From Aculops lycopersici (Eukaryota; Arthropoda; Arachnida; Trombidiformes; Eriophyidae): a stretch of DNA of 64,000 nt. Positions within the stretch are counted from its first letter, which is position 1. Each line of letters opens with the position of its first letter. The notes under the pieces were generated by a model that was given only the letters and a program-made list of their open reading frames with translations, was not told where the DNA came from and did no database searches. The DNA lies in contig WNKI01000001.1 in NCBI GenBank assembly GCA_015350385.1, positions 9,913,118 to 9,977,117 of the forward strand, written 5' to 3'. Of the stretch, positions 1 to 8,978 are shown piece after piece. A program made the translations under genes and the position numbers.

Positions 1-41
1 TTCTCCTCAAGTTGGATACGATCCACTACAAGGTCGGCAAA

Positions 42-3000
42 ATGAGGCCGGCTCAAATGGAACTGCCAAAACTTAGACGTCCCAACTATACTCCACTCAT
101 CATATTAATGACAATCAATATTATTTCATTTGTTTGTAAATGTCAGTTTATAAGTCACATCAATTCAAAGGGACTTAGAGGTAATATTTCTTTCGAGATT
201 ACAAATGAAGCAAACGATAACAGTTTCCTAGTCATCGAGTCTATTCTCGAGCCAACAAGATCTATCTGGAGCTCAAAAAATAAAAAAGATGATGAAGAGT
301 TTGACACCTCCTTGCCAATTCAATTCGACTGGTCCATCCATGCAAACACTCTCGAGCCTCAGATGTTATCCGCCTGCTCCACTGATGACTTGGGTCCCTC
401 CGTTTCAGATTCACTTTTCAAAGCCAGTCTTCCTAATCAGCGCAAAATAGTACTCAGCAAATTCAACCAATGGATGATACCTCTCAAAGAGTTTTTAGAC
501 TCTAACTCAGCAACGAATCTGAGTCCTTTGATTTGGGGAAAATCTATCCGCTTCTCACTATCCCAAGTTCATCTGGATGCAATTCAAAAAGAACAGAAGC
601 TATCTGGCCAAAAAGCTAGTCCCCTCAGCCCTGGATTATCCAAGCCAAATGTCAATATTACCCAAAAACCCGCAATCAACAAGCCATCAATACCCGGAGG
701 CGGTAAGCCAACATTTGCGCCGAGAGTTAGGCCACAGGTATCGGCCAAGTTCAATAAGACACCAGTTCCGGCTGCCTTGCCGAAACCATTAGCTTTAATA
801 TGGGATAGTGAAATAAGTAGCGCCGCTTCATCTCTAGAGACATCCTCTACGAGTACGACGACAACTACGACTTCAACCACCACGACTTCAACGACTACAC
901 CTGATCCGTTACAGATCATCCAGGAGGCAACACACAAAAGGATAGCCAGAGCTTATGGGAGAACAGTGGTTTGTGGGAACATTATTGACACCAGAAATGT
1001 CAAAACTGCAGAAGCTATCTTTGAATCTCAATCAGTTGCTGGAAAAGTCACCATTCGAGGCAATGAAGACGACACGAGTCTTATAATGGTAAGTCTATAT
1101 CAGGTGAGATCCAAGGTAACTACAAGACATGATTGGAAGATCATGGCAAGCGATATTTTAGATACTCGTAGACAGGAAGAACGTTGCAAGTATTTGCAAG
1201 TTCTATTCGACCCTAACAACACTGACGATACAAATTGTAAGAAGGGCTCAACGACTAAGTGCAAAATTGGAGATCTAACGAGAAAACATGGACAAGTTCA
1301 GGTTGCAGGTCAAGGTAAAAATACCAGATCGACGCTTGTGGATCTGAATTTGCCTTTGTCGGCACTTGAAGGTTCTAGGTCCTTATATTTGGTCTTGTAT
1401 GAGGTTGCTATCAAATCAAGTAGCAACGGACTGCCACAAAAGGCAAACATATTGAGCTGTGCTCAGATCAAATCTGTTAGTCAACGCAAACTTGAAGCTA
1501 ATTTCAACATGGATGGTGTTAGGGGAACCTTCAAGATGACGCAACGTCACCCGACTGAACCGACACAAATCTCGTACGATCTATTTGGTCTGGAGGGTAA
1601 CACGAAGCATCAAACAATCCGCGAGTTGCCTCTATCCATGAGGACAAGTAGTGACAACTCCAAGCTTTGCAACTCGCTTGGTGATGTATATAATCCTCAC
1701 AAAGTGATTGATTCAACTAGCGAGGAAGTGTCAACTATTGATGCATATAGAGTTGGTAATCTAAGCGCAAAACATGGACAGTTGTTGGTGATAGACTCTG
1801 AGTACGAAGATCATTATATGGGCGAGTATATTGACCTGAGCATTCAGCTATATGGACCCCACAATGTGGTGGGTAGATCTATCGTGATACATAAGAATAA
1901 TGGTGACTCTTGGGCTTGTGCCACTTTGGGCTACATCCAAGAGTCAGTCACTGTCGCTATGGCCAGATTTTTCTATCCCGTTGTTGGCCAGATATCATTT
2001 CAACAACTTGAAGGGGATCAATTTGCTGAGACAAATGTTCTAGTAGAGGTGTACAATCCAAATAGTCAAAAGAATAGCGAGGGTCACAATTGGATGATCC
2101 ATCTGAAGCCAGCGATGGCCGACTCCTACAATTGGAGTCAACGTTGCGAGAGCAGTGGTGAAGTTTACGACCCCATTCAAGCTTCGATAGGATTGAACAA
2201 TGATGTTTATACACGCCAATGTCAAGCTAGCATGTTGAGCGAACCACTCAGATGCAGAGCAGGTGATACAAGCCTCAAGTCAGGGTTCAAATTATCACTT
2301 CCGGTTACGTATCTCAATAGATCTCGTTATTACTATACAGATCTCTTCTTGCCTTTAACTGGTGCCAACTCAATTATTGGAAAATCAGTCGTCTTATACG
2401 ATGAGAACGCACCAACTCAACGAGGCAACAGGTTAGCCTGCTCCAACATCAAAGTAGTGCATCCGCTTAAAGCAGCAATCAAATCTTGGGACTCTGGTCC
2501 GAGTATTCCCTCATCGATTCGGGGTTCTATCGTGTTCGAGCAAGAATCTTCCACCAAAGCAACAAAGGTAAAGATTGACTTGGGTGGATTCAACGGTAAT
2601 GTTGAGAACTATGCCATACATCAAGTTTGGACAATAGACGACCGAGAGTTCCCATGCTCTAATGATTCCCTATACGATATCTACGATCCCTACGACAATG
2701 AGCACTCTTCAAGACTGCCACCCTCGGCTCACTATGGCGCATTGGCCACAGTGGATCGCGTTAAAGTTGGAGACATGAGTCGAAAGCATGGGACTTTTGA
2801 GGGTTTACAGAGTATACAAAAGTCGTACGTTGATGCTAATCTACCACTGTTCGCGCCTCAGTCAATAATTGGCCGCTCAATGGTTCTTAGGGCGGCAGTG
2901 AACGATTTCCGGTGGGTTTGTGGAAACATAGAACTCGATTATGACAAGGGAGATGCGAGAGAGATTGTGGCAATGGCCTCGTTTGATGAACCAAGGTCGA

Positions 3001-3890
3001 AGGTTTCTGGTTATGTTAGATTTGTCCAGTTAGAGCACAAGGACGGGAGTCTAAGTGATACATATATACAAGCAGATCTAAGGATGCAATCCGATGGAAT
3101 CCACGAGCTCCAAACTAGTCAAGGCCACAATTGGGCCATATTCGTGAATCAAGTCGGTGAGGATGCATTCATCGCGGCTGATGAGGTGCGTTGTATAGCT
3201 TCTGGATTCAAATGGAATCCATATCTTGCTCAGGATACACTTGAATCATATTCCACTGCTTGCAGTGTCACGGAACACCAAGCTTGTGCCATGGGAGATC
3301 TGGGAATGAGACACGGAAGTCTCACTTTAGGTCCCAATAACCGGCGAACACTGAGTGACTCAAATCTGCCACTTGTTGGAAACTACTCTGTGATGGGCCG
3401 ATCGCTGGTCATTTTCGACAACAAGCGGTCAAACGTCAAGTTGGCCTGTGCTAATCTTTTCTCTGACATACACTTAAAGAGTAACGTTGTGATAAAACGA
3501 ACGCCATCTTTTACAGTGGCTAGATTTGTTGAACAGATGAGGTCACTTCTTGGAGCTGCAGACTGGCTCATGGTTCCGGAGTTGAGGGCCACCAAGCCAG
3601 TTGCCAATGGCGAGTGTGTTCAAATGACTATTCACTTCTATGGACAGAAAGCACATCAGATGCAAGTTGAGTTAAACAATCTCATCACCTTAGGTACTGT
3701 GAGAAAAACTACCAGAATTGGTCATGGCGAAAAGATCTCGACACACTACAAGTTATGCCGAGCAGGACAGAAAGAGTTGATCAGCTCCGCAATGTTGAAT
3801 TTAAACATCAGCAACCACTTGTTGGCCGCAATACTAGGCCTGAATCATCTATTGACTTCTCAAGTGTTGAAGGCTCTTTATAATCGATAA
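42..3890 (+). CDS. Rsod-like secreted protein with tandem Cu/Zn-SOD-related modules
   Basis: About 1,282 residues from ATG 42; ATG 57 is also possible, and the frame is open to the left edge, so an upstream exon cannot be excluded. The N-terminus has basic residues and then a hydrophobic stretch, consistent with a signal peptide. About six degenerate superoxide-dismutase-like modules follow. Their repeated signatures are a G-H-N-W-x-I strand, GD(L/M/T)xxKHG, (D/N)LPL, (I/V)(I/M)G(R/K)S and a late CA/CG cysteine; these recur at about residues 320-480, 485-640, 645-805, 810-965 and 975-1135. A serine/threonine-rich linker (about 265-290) interrupts the first module. The SOD copper ligands are mostly replaced (WxIM, WxID, WxIF instead of HVH), so catalysis is unlikely, but the disulfide cysteines persist. 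The architecture resembles insect Rsod. Function unknown; extracellular location inferred. Confidence 0.8.
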   Translation: MRPAQMELPKLRRPNYTPLIILMTINIISFVCKCQFISHINSKGLRGNISFEITNEANDNSFLVIESILEPTRSIWSSKNKKDDEEFDTSLPIQFDWSIHANTLEPQMLSACSTDDLGPSVSDSLFKASLPNQRKIVLSKFNQWMIPLKEFLDSNSATNLSPLIWGKSIRFSLSQVHLDAIQKEQKLSGQKASPLSPGLSKPNVNITQKPAINKPSIPGGGKPTFAPRVRPQVSAKFNKTPVPAALPKPLALIWDSEISSAASSLETSSTSTTTTTTSTTTTSTTTPDPLQIIQEATHKRIARAYGRTVVCGNIIDTRNVKTAEAIFESQSVAGKVTIRGNEDDTSLIMVSLYQVRSKVTTRHDWKIMASDILDTRRQEERCKYLQVLFDPNNTDDTNCKKGSTTKCKIGDLTRKHGQVQVAGQGKNTRSTLVDLNLPLSALEGSRSLYLVLYEVAIKSSSNGLPQKANILSCAQIKSVSQRKLEANFNMDGVRGTFKMTQRHPTEPTQISYDLFGLEGNTKHQTIRELPLSMRTSSDNSKLCNSLGDVYNPHKVIDSTSEEVSTIDAYRVGNLSAKHGQLLVIDSEYEDHYMGEYIDLSIQLYGPHNVVGRSIVIHKNNGDSWACATLGYIQESVTVAMARFFYPVVGQISFQQLEGDQFAETNVLVEVYNPNSQKNSEGHNWMIHLKPAMADSYNWSQRCESSGEVYDPIQASIGLNNDVYTRQCQASMLSEPLRCRAGDTSLKSGFKLSLPVTYLNRSRYYYTDLFLPLTGANSIIGKSVVLYDENAPTQRGNRLACSNIKVVHPLKAAIKSWDSGPSIPSSIRGSIVFEQESSTKATKVKIDLGGFNGNVENYAIHQVWTIDDREFPCSNDSLYDIYDPYDNEHSSRLPPSAHYGALATVDRVKVGDMSRKHGTFEGLQSIQKSYVDANLPLFAPQSIIGRSMVLRAAVNDFRWVCGNIELDYDKGDAREIVAMASFDEPRSKVSGYVRFVQLEHKDGSLSDTYIQADLRMQSDGIHELQTSQGHNWAIFVNQVGEDAFIAADEVRCIASGFKWNPYLAQDTLESYSTACSVTEHQACAMGDLGMRHGSLTLGPNNRRTLSDSNLPLVGNYSVMGRSLVIFDNKRSNVKLACANLFSDIHLKSNVVIKRTPSFTVARFVEQMRSLLGAADWLMVPELRATKPVANGECVQMTIHFYGQKAHQMQVELNNLITLGTVRKTTRIGHGEKISTHYKLCRAGQKELISSAMLNLNISNHLLAAILGLNHLLTSQVLKALYNR

Positions 3891-3927
3891 ACAAAACTGA
3901 TGTTATTTGATGAACCTCTTTTTATCC

Positions 3928-4212
3928 TCAGAATAGAGGTGGTGGGGCCAAGAAAACATAATAATTCTTATTGTCGGTTAAATTTGTGTCAACTCGAATT
4001 CTCATGTTGTATCCGGTGAGATTCTGATTGCATCTTGCGATTATTGACTGCACCTTTGCGTCGGTTAAGTCACCAATATCCTCGGTCTTGATCTCCTCCA
4101 GGAATGCACGAAAAACTGACTCTTCAACCTTGTGATTCGCCATCATGTATTGGATGATGTTGTGAACCAACTGCTTGGATCTCTCTCTCCTTGCGCAGTC
4201 TTTAGCCATCAT
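3928..4212 (-). CDS. Small Nse1-like protein (truncated, tentative)
   Basis: A 94-residue ORF with two adjacent start codons in a good context (AAAATGATGG). Its pattern (helical N-terminus, VEESVFRAFLEEI, then a CNQNL...MRIRV...NYYVFL strand pair) resembles the first winged-helix domain of Nse1/NSMCE1, a subunit of the SMC5/6 DNA-repair complex. Family members are about 240-270 residues and end in a RING-like domain; this one stops before the second winged helix and has no zinc ligands. Its stop lies 37 bp from the convergent Rsod-like stop codon. It is head-to-head with MCM2 across 458 bp containing an E2F-type site, which would suit a replication/repair gene. It may be a remnant, an exon of a longer gene, or an unrelated small protein. 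Confidence 0.45.
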   Translation of the reverse strand: MMAKDCARRERSKQLVHNIIQYMMANHKVEESVFRAFLEEIKTEDIGDLTDAKVQSIIARCNQNLTGYNMRIRVDTNLTDNKNYYVFLAPPPLF

Positions 4213-4427
4213 TTTGAGTTCGTTGTTGGATTGGTTTAGATTAAGTTAATTGAATATTTTGTGAGATATAATAAAGCTTATCAGACTAGATCAATTAGCA
4301 ATCAATGATAGTTGATGTTTGTTTTTGTTTTGGAATGTACTGTGCACGAGCTTCAATTTGAGCAGAGCACGTTTTGAACGGTCAAATGGGAGGGGCCGCA
4401 GTAGATGATGGCCCCCGCACAAAGTAC

Positions 4428-4436
4428 GCGCCAAAA
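4428..4436. promoter_or_regulatory. E2F-type site in the MCM2 / Nse1-like shared promoter
   Basis: GCGCCAAAA, the reverse complement of the E2F consensus TTTTGGCGC, lies 235 bp before the MCM2 ATG and 216 bp before the opposite gene. An inverted CCAAT box (ATTGGC, NF-Y type) follows at 4438-4443. E2F with NF-Y is a known arrangement in S-phase genes, including MCM genes. Function here is inferred. Confidence 0.55.
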
Positions 4437-4670
4437 TATTGGCTGACAAAGAGACTCGTTTTCCTCGTTCATGAGAAGTTTGTGTACCAGCGACAGAACT
4501 CTGAGAAAGCAAACAAACTGACGAAAGCGGCAAGGCATTTAAATTTGCACGTACTCTACAAAGGCGACCGTTGGAATAGAAGCCATATTGTTCCATAAGT
4601 ATAAATTATTACACCATCAACTAAGTTATACATATTGAAGTTTTAATTATCGTTTATTGAATTAATTATC

Positions 4671-7301
4671 ATGGCGAATCGCTCGGAAAGCAGTGAGTCA
4701 GATATCGTCATGCCTCAGCGTGACCAGGACGAGGAGGTGGTCGAAGAAGTGCCCCAAAGCGAGAATGTTTCAGATGAGGAGGACTTGTTCGGGGAGAACA
4801 TGGAGCGCGACTATATTCCACTCCCCGAACTTGACCACTATGAGGAGGAACATCTCGATGACATGCCGGTCAGCGAGCTGTCCATTGGGGAAAGGATTGC
4901 TGCCGAGGCCACCTTGAGGGAGCGTGATCGCCTAGAGGGCCGTAGACAGAGATACCGTAAAGGTCTCGACCTTTTCGATGACATGTCAGAACTAGACTCC
5001 CAAATTAGCTACAGACAAATGAGAAGGCGAAAGAGGATTGCTGTCAACGTTCTAGAAGGCGACAAAGCCGAAGCAGAAACTGAAACCATTGATAATATTG
5101 AAGATACACGTGGTATGAGCAACAGAGAGTGGCTTTCACAACGCGCCACCAAGAACGAGATCCGTAACCGTTTTAAGAATCTATTGAAAACTGTTGTTGA
5201 TAATACGGGTCAGAGTGTCTTTGGTCAAAAGCTTAGGACAATGACTGAGTTGAATCAGCAAAGTTTCGAGCTGGAGTACACAATCTTGGCCCGCGAACAA
5301 CCAGCCTTAGCCTTGTTTCTGGTCGAGGCACCTCACCAGATGATAGAATTATTCAACGAGGCAGCCAAAAGCATTGTTCTGTCAATGTATCCCTCGTATG
5401 AAAGAATCGCTGCCGAAATCCACACTAGAATTAAGGATCTAGCTCTAACTGAAGAGATCAGATCGCTCAGGCAAGTTCACCTAAACCAGCTCATCAGAGT
5501 TCAGGGTGTTGTTACAAGCGCAACAGGTATCATTCCGCAACTCGGACTCGTCAAATTTGACTGCCTCAAATGCTCTTATGTCTTAGGTCCATTTGTTCAA
5601 CAGCAAGATACTGAGATTAAGCCAGGTACTTGTCCTGGTTGTCAATCTGTCGGCCCATTTGCTATTAATATGGAAGAAACTGTCTTTAAAAACTACCAAA
5701 GACTCGCCATACAAGAATCACCGGGCAGGATTAGCGCCGGTCGAGTACCTAGAGCAAAGGATGTCATTCTGCTAGGTGACCTTTGTGACTCTTGCCGACC
5801 AGGTGACGAGATTGATCTCACTGGAGTGTACACAAACTCATATGACGGATCGCTAAATATTGCAACTGGGTTCCCTGTTTTCTCGACAGTTATAATGGCC
5901 AACAATATCGTCAAGAAACAAGACTGGACTAGCATTAGTCGAACCTTGAGCGATGCGGACATCAAGCAAATTGTCAACTTATCCAAAGATCCAAATATAG
6001 TTGAGAGGATCATCGCATCTATCGCCCCTTCAATCTATGGGCACCACAATGTCAAGAGAGCTATCGCTTTAGGTCTCTTTGGAGGTTGTGCCAAAAACGT
6101 GTCGAACAAACATAGAATACGTGGTGACATCAATGTGTTACTTTGCGGTGACCCCGGTTCGGCCAAGTCCCAGTTCTTGAAGTACACGTCGAAGATTGCG
6201 CCCAGAGCCGTCTACACAACAGGCCAAGGTGCCTCAGCTGTAGGTTTGACTGCATATGTCCAAAAATCACCCGTAACGAAGGAGTGGACACTCGAGGCTG
6301 GTGCATTGGTGCTGGCCGATAACGGAGTGTGCCTCATCGACGAGTTCGATAAAATGTCGGATCGTGATAGAACCAGTATCCATGAGGCGATGGAGCAACA
6401 GTCTATTTCAGTATCAAAGGCGGGCATCGTCGCGTCCCTGACAGCTCGTTGTGCTGTAATTGCGGCATCCAACCCTATCGGTGGTAGATATAATTCCAGA
6501 TGCACATTTGCTCAAAATGTTGAACTAGGTGAGCCGATCATCTCGCGTTTCGACATAATCTGTGTCGTCAGAGATGAGATAAATGAGTTTGCAGACTCAA
6601 CATTGGCCAAGTTTGTCATCAGATCTCATATCAGGAGTCACCACGATGTCGAAGAGTCCGAAATCGCCCAACTCGAGGAACTGGAGCGGCGAGATGTTAT
6701 TGAGACGGCTGAATTGATTGACCAAGAGTTGTTGAAACGATATATTGTTTACGCGAGGGACAGATACAAACCCAAAATAACCAAAAATCAGGAGGAACAA
6801 ATCGCCAAGGTTTACGCTGAGATGAGACAACAATCATCTGTGAGTCAATCCGTTCCAATTACGGCTAGACACATGGAGAGTATCATCAGAAGTGCGGAGT
6901 CATTCGCCAAGATGCACTTGAGAAATCACGTCATAGTTGATGATGTTAAGATGTCCATTAAGGTGATCTTGGAAAGTTTCGTGTCAACTCAGAAATACAT
7001 GGTCCGCAAGGAGATGCAGAACAAATTCTCAAACTATCTCACTTACAACAGATCCACGACAGAGTTGTTATTGAGTATCTTAAAGAATATGACGCTTGAG
7101 CAGCAACAAATCCTGAGGGAAAAGTATCCAGATAATATGCCAGATGTCATTGAGATTGACGAGAGAGAGTTTCAAAAGAGGTGCAGAAGAATTGACGATT
7201 GCAACCCAGCTTATTTCTACAGGATGCCAGCCTTCTCAAACAACAACTTTAAATATGATCCAGAGAACCATCTAATCAAGTACATTAGAACATACAACTA
7301 G
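4671..7301 (+). CDS. Mcm2: DNA replication licensing factor MCM2
   Basis: 876 residues in one exon, close to the usual MCM2 length of about 900. It is a subunit of the MCM2-7 replicative helicase, loaded at origins in the nucleus. The acidic serine-rich N-terminus (about 1-60) matches the MCM2 histone-binding and kinase-target tail. A C2-C2 zinc finger has cysteines at 298, 301, 321 and 324. The AAA+ core has Walker A GDPGSAKS (493-500), Walker B LIDEFDK (D557, E558) and the SRFD arginine finger (R626). The C-terminal winged helix closes the protein. The start at 4671 follows an A/T-rich leader with an E2F-type site upstream. A poly(A) signal lies at 7369-7374. Confidence 0.97.
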   Translation: MANRSESSESDIVMPQRDQDEEVVEEVPQSENVSDEEDLFGENMERDYIPLPELDHYEEEHLDDMPVSELSIGERIAAEATLRERDRLEGRRQRYRKGLDLFDDMSELDSQISYRQMRRRKRIAVNVLEGDKAEAETETIDNIEDTRGMSNREWLSQRATKNEIRNRFKNLLKTVVDNTGQSVFGQKLRTMTELNQQSFELEYTILAREQPALALFLVEAPHQMIELFNEAAKSIVLSMYPSYERIAAEIHTRIKDLALTEEIRSLRQVHLNQLIRVQGVVTSATGIIPQLGLVKFDCLKCSYVLGPFVQQQDTEIKPGTCPGCQSVGPFAINMEETVFKNYQRLAIQESPGRISAGRVPRAKDVILLGDLCDSCRPGDEIDLTGVYTNSYDGSLNIATGFPVFSTVIMANNIVKKQDWTSISRTLSDADIKQIVNLSKDPNIVERIIASIAPSIYGHHNVKRAIALGLFGGCAKNVSNKHRIRGDINVLLCGDPGSAKSQFLKYTSKIAPRAVYTTGQGASAVGLTAYVQKSPVTKEWTLEAGALVLADNGVCLIDEFDKMSDRDRTSIHEAMEQQSISVSKAGIVASLTARCAVIAASNPIGGRYNSRCTFAQNVELGEPIISRFDIICVVRDEINEFADSTLAKFVIRSHIRSHHDVEESEIAQLEELERRDVIETAELIDQELLKRYIVYARDRYKPKITKNQEEQIAKVYAEMRQQSSVSQSVPITARHMESIIRSAESFAKMHLRNHVIVDDVKMSIKVILESFVSTQKYMVRKEMQNKFSNYLTYNRSTTELLLSILKNMTLEQQQILREKYPDNMPDVIEIDEREFQKRCRRIDDCNPAYFYRMPAFSNNNFKYDPENHLIKYIRTYN

Positions 7302-7368
7302 ATAAAATTCTATTCCACGTCGTGTGGAATCTCGTGAGCTTAGTCCGTGTTTATTGATGTAGATTCAT

Positions 7369-7374
7369 AATAAA
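7369..7374 (+). terminator. MCM2 poly(A) signal AATAAA
   Basis: AATAAA 68 bp after the MCM2 stop codon, in the 222-bp gap before the stop codon of the convergent vinculin-like gene. Confidence 0.6.
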
Positions 7375-7523
7375 AGGTTTACCTCATTTCATATAGTAAC
7401 AGGTTTCAATAAGGTAATACCTGTCGACGGTTTCAAATATTAGACCGACTCCTATGGTTGTGTGTGTATGTGAGATGAGTAGTTAGTTGGTTTCTTTGGC
7501 TTTCCTTTCTGTCTCTCTTCCAT

Positions 7524-8978
7524 CTACGTATACCAAGGTTCTTTCCTGATCCATCTGACACGAACTCCCTGGTCAGTTCTGATCTTGATCGACGCAGCTT
7601 CGCAAGCTCTGACTGTCTCTTTAATGGATTGCATCAAATTTTGTGCGTTTCCAACCAACATGTCCATGGCTTCTTGATCCTCCTCAGATCCCTGAACACC
7701 AAGCATAGTTGCTTTTACTGTGCTCAAAATGCTCAATTGGGTACCCATGGTTGGGATCCTCTCGCAAACTTGCAAGATATCTGTTCTCATCTTTCTGTCT
7801 GTGCAAAGTTTTGCCTGGTCCTTCGCCAACCTAGTGACTTCTTGTGACGCCTCCGCAATGGACTTGGCGCAATCGATTAGATTCTTCTTGGTTCCCGATT
7901 CACCTCTAACTAACTGACTTAGCTTGGCCATTAGTATAGCGATCTTCTTGGCCGCTGCTATGATTTCGTTCTCCTTACTTGACCATCGTTTAACCTCCTG
8001 GTGTAGGTCGTGAGCTGCCATCATGATGGGCTGATTTGGTTGCAATGTCGGGAATCTCTCCTCGAACTCATCGTCGGTAGTCTCACCAACATGTTGTTGC
8101 TGATGATGTTGTTGTTGCTGTTGCTGTCTGTTTGTTGTTGTGGTCGAGGAGCTTGATGCTCTATGGTTGGTTGTGTTACTTGGTTGAGATTGTGGCGAGA
8201 TTGCGCTGGTTCTTGGTGAAATAGTGCTTGTCCTTTGTGACATCTCGCTTGTCCTCGATGTGTATTCGCTAGTTCTTGGCGAGATTGGCCGGTGACTTGG
8301 CTCACGTAAGATTGGCCTAGGTGGCTCAGCACTTAAATTTGACCCTCGAGAATCAATTCGTGTGACACCTCCACCAACACCGGCAATACCACCAACACCG
8401 GCAATACCACCTACACCGTCTAGCAGAGTTGTTGTTGTAGTGGTGGTAGTTGTGATTCGCCTTGCGATTCCTTGGTGGGCCGCGAGGCCACCAATGCGCG
8501 CCATATGACCTGGATCTCCGTGACCACCTAGTAACGTGCAAATTTGGACGATTGTATCAATGAGCTCGGTGTTACACTGACGCCATTGATCATGTTCTCG
8601 GATTTTGCTAATACTTGTTGCAACATCTCTCGCATGCCTGACCATATCAAATAGGAGCTCTTGTAAACGCTTGGCCGTTGGCTTAAGGCGAGAGATGAAA
8701 GTCTTGTCCACTGAATCTTTGACCTCTTGCTTTGCAACCATTATAATAGAGTTGGTCAGTCGGGCTATGGACTTAGTATTTTCAACTAGGCCCCTGACAT
8801 CCCTAGTGCTGATAGCCAGTTCACATGCTTGCGTATATTTTCGGACCGCCTCCTCGCCGGCAGCCACAAAGTCCGCACTATCAGAGGCTTCTTCCAACTG
8901 ATTACATGCTAATACAATTGATTTCTTCAAATCCATCTTCGAATCTTGGACTGATGGATTAAGACTAATTTCATTCAA
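7524..8978 (-). CDS. Vinculin-like protein with only D4 and tail domains
   Basis: 484 residues ending in the vinculin-type C-terminus (VRWIRKEPWYT). About residues 30-150 match vinculin domain D4 (helical, SIARLTNSIIMVAKQEV). Residues 170-315 are a low-complexity linker (GIAGVGG repeats, several RTSE/RTSxISP units, polyQ) replacing the proline-rich hinge. Residues 315-484 are the five-helix tail that binds F-actin and phospholipids (MAAHDLHQEVKRWSSK, KATMLG, NAQNLMQS). Animal vinculin is about 1,070 residues; the D1-D3 head, which binds talin and holds the tail inactive, is missing. An in-frame TGA directly precedes the ATG, so the exon does not continue upstream. Either this is a headless form, or the head lies in exons I cannot see. 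Inference: a constitutively open actin-binding protein. Confidence 0.85.
   Translation of the reverse strand: MNEISLNPSVQDSKMDLKKSIVLACNQLEEASDSADFVAAGEEAVRKYTQACELAISTRDVRGLVENTKSIARLTNSIIMVAKQEVKDSVDKTFISRLKPTAKRLQELLFDMVRHARDVATSISKIREHDQWRQCNTELIDTIVQICTLLGGHGDPGHMARIGGLAAHQGIARRITTTTTTTTTLLDGVGGIAGVGGIAGVGGGVTRIDSRGSNLSAEPPRPILREPSHRPISPRTSEYTSRTSEMSQRTSTISPRTSAISPQSQPSNTTNHRASSSSTTTTNRQQQQQQHHQQQHVGETTDDEFEERFPTLQPNQPIMMAAHDLHQEVKRWSSKENEIIAAAKKIAILMAKLSQLVRGESGTKKNLIDCAKSIAEASQEVTRLAKDQAKLCTDRKMRTDILQVCERIPTMGTQLSILSTVKATMLGVQGSEEDQEAMDMLVGNAQNLMQSIKETVRACEAASIKIRTDQGVRVRWIRKEPWYT

Noticed and set aside
1085..1110. GTAAGT...CAGGTGAG splice-like words inside the Rsod-like gene
   Set aside because: The frame is continuous and the SOD-like module runs through it, so no intron is needed.
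4291..4598. Open frames on both strands between the Nse1-like ORF and MCM2
   Set aside because: They overlap the promoter with its E2F and CCAAT sites and show no protein features.
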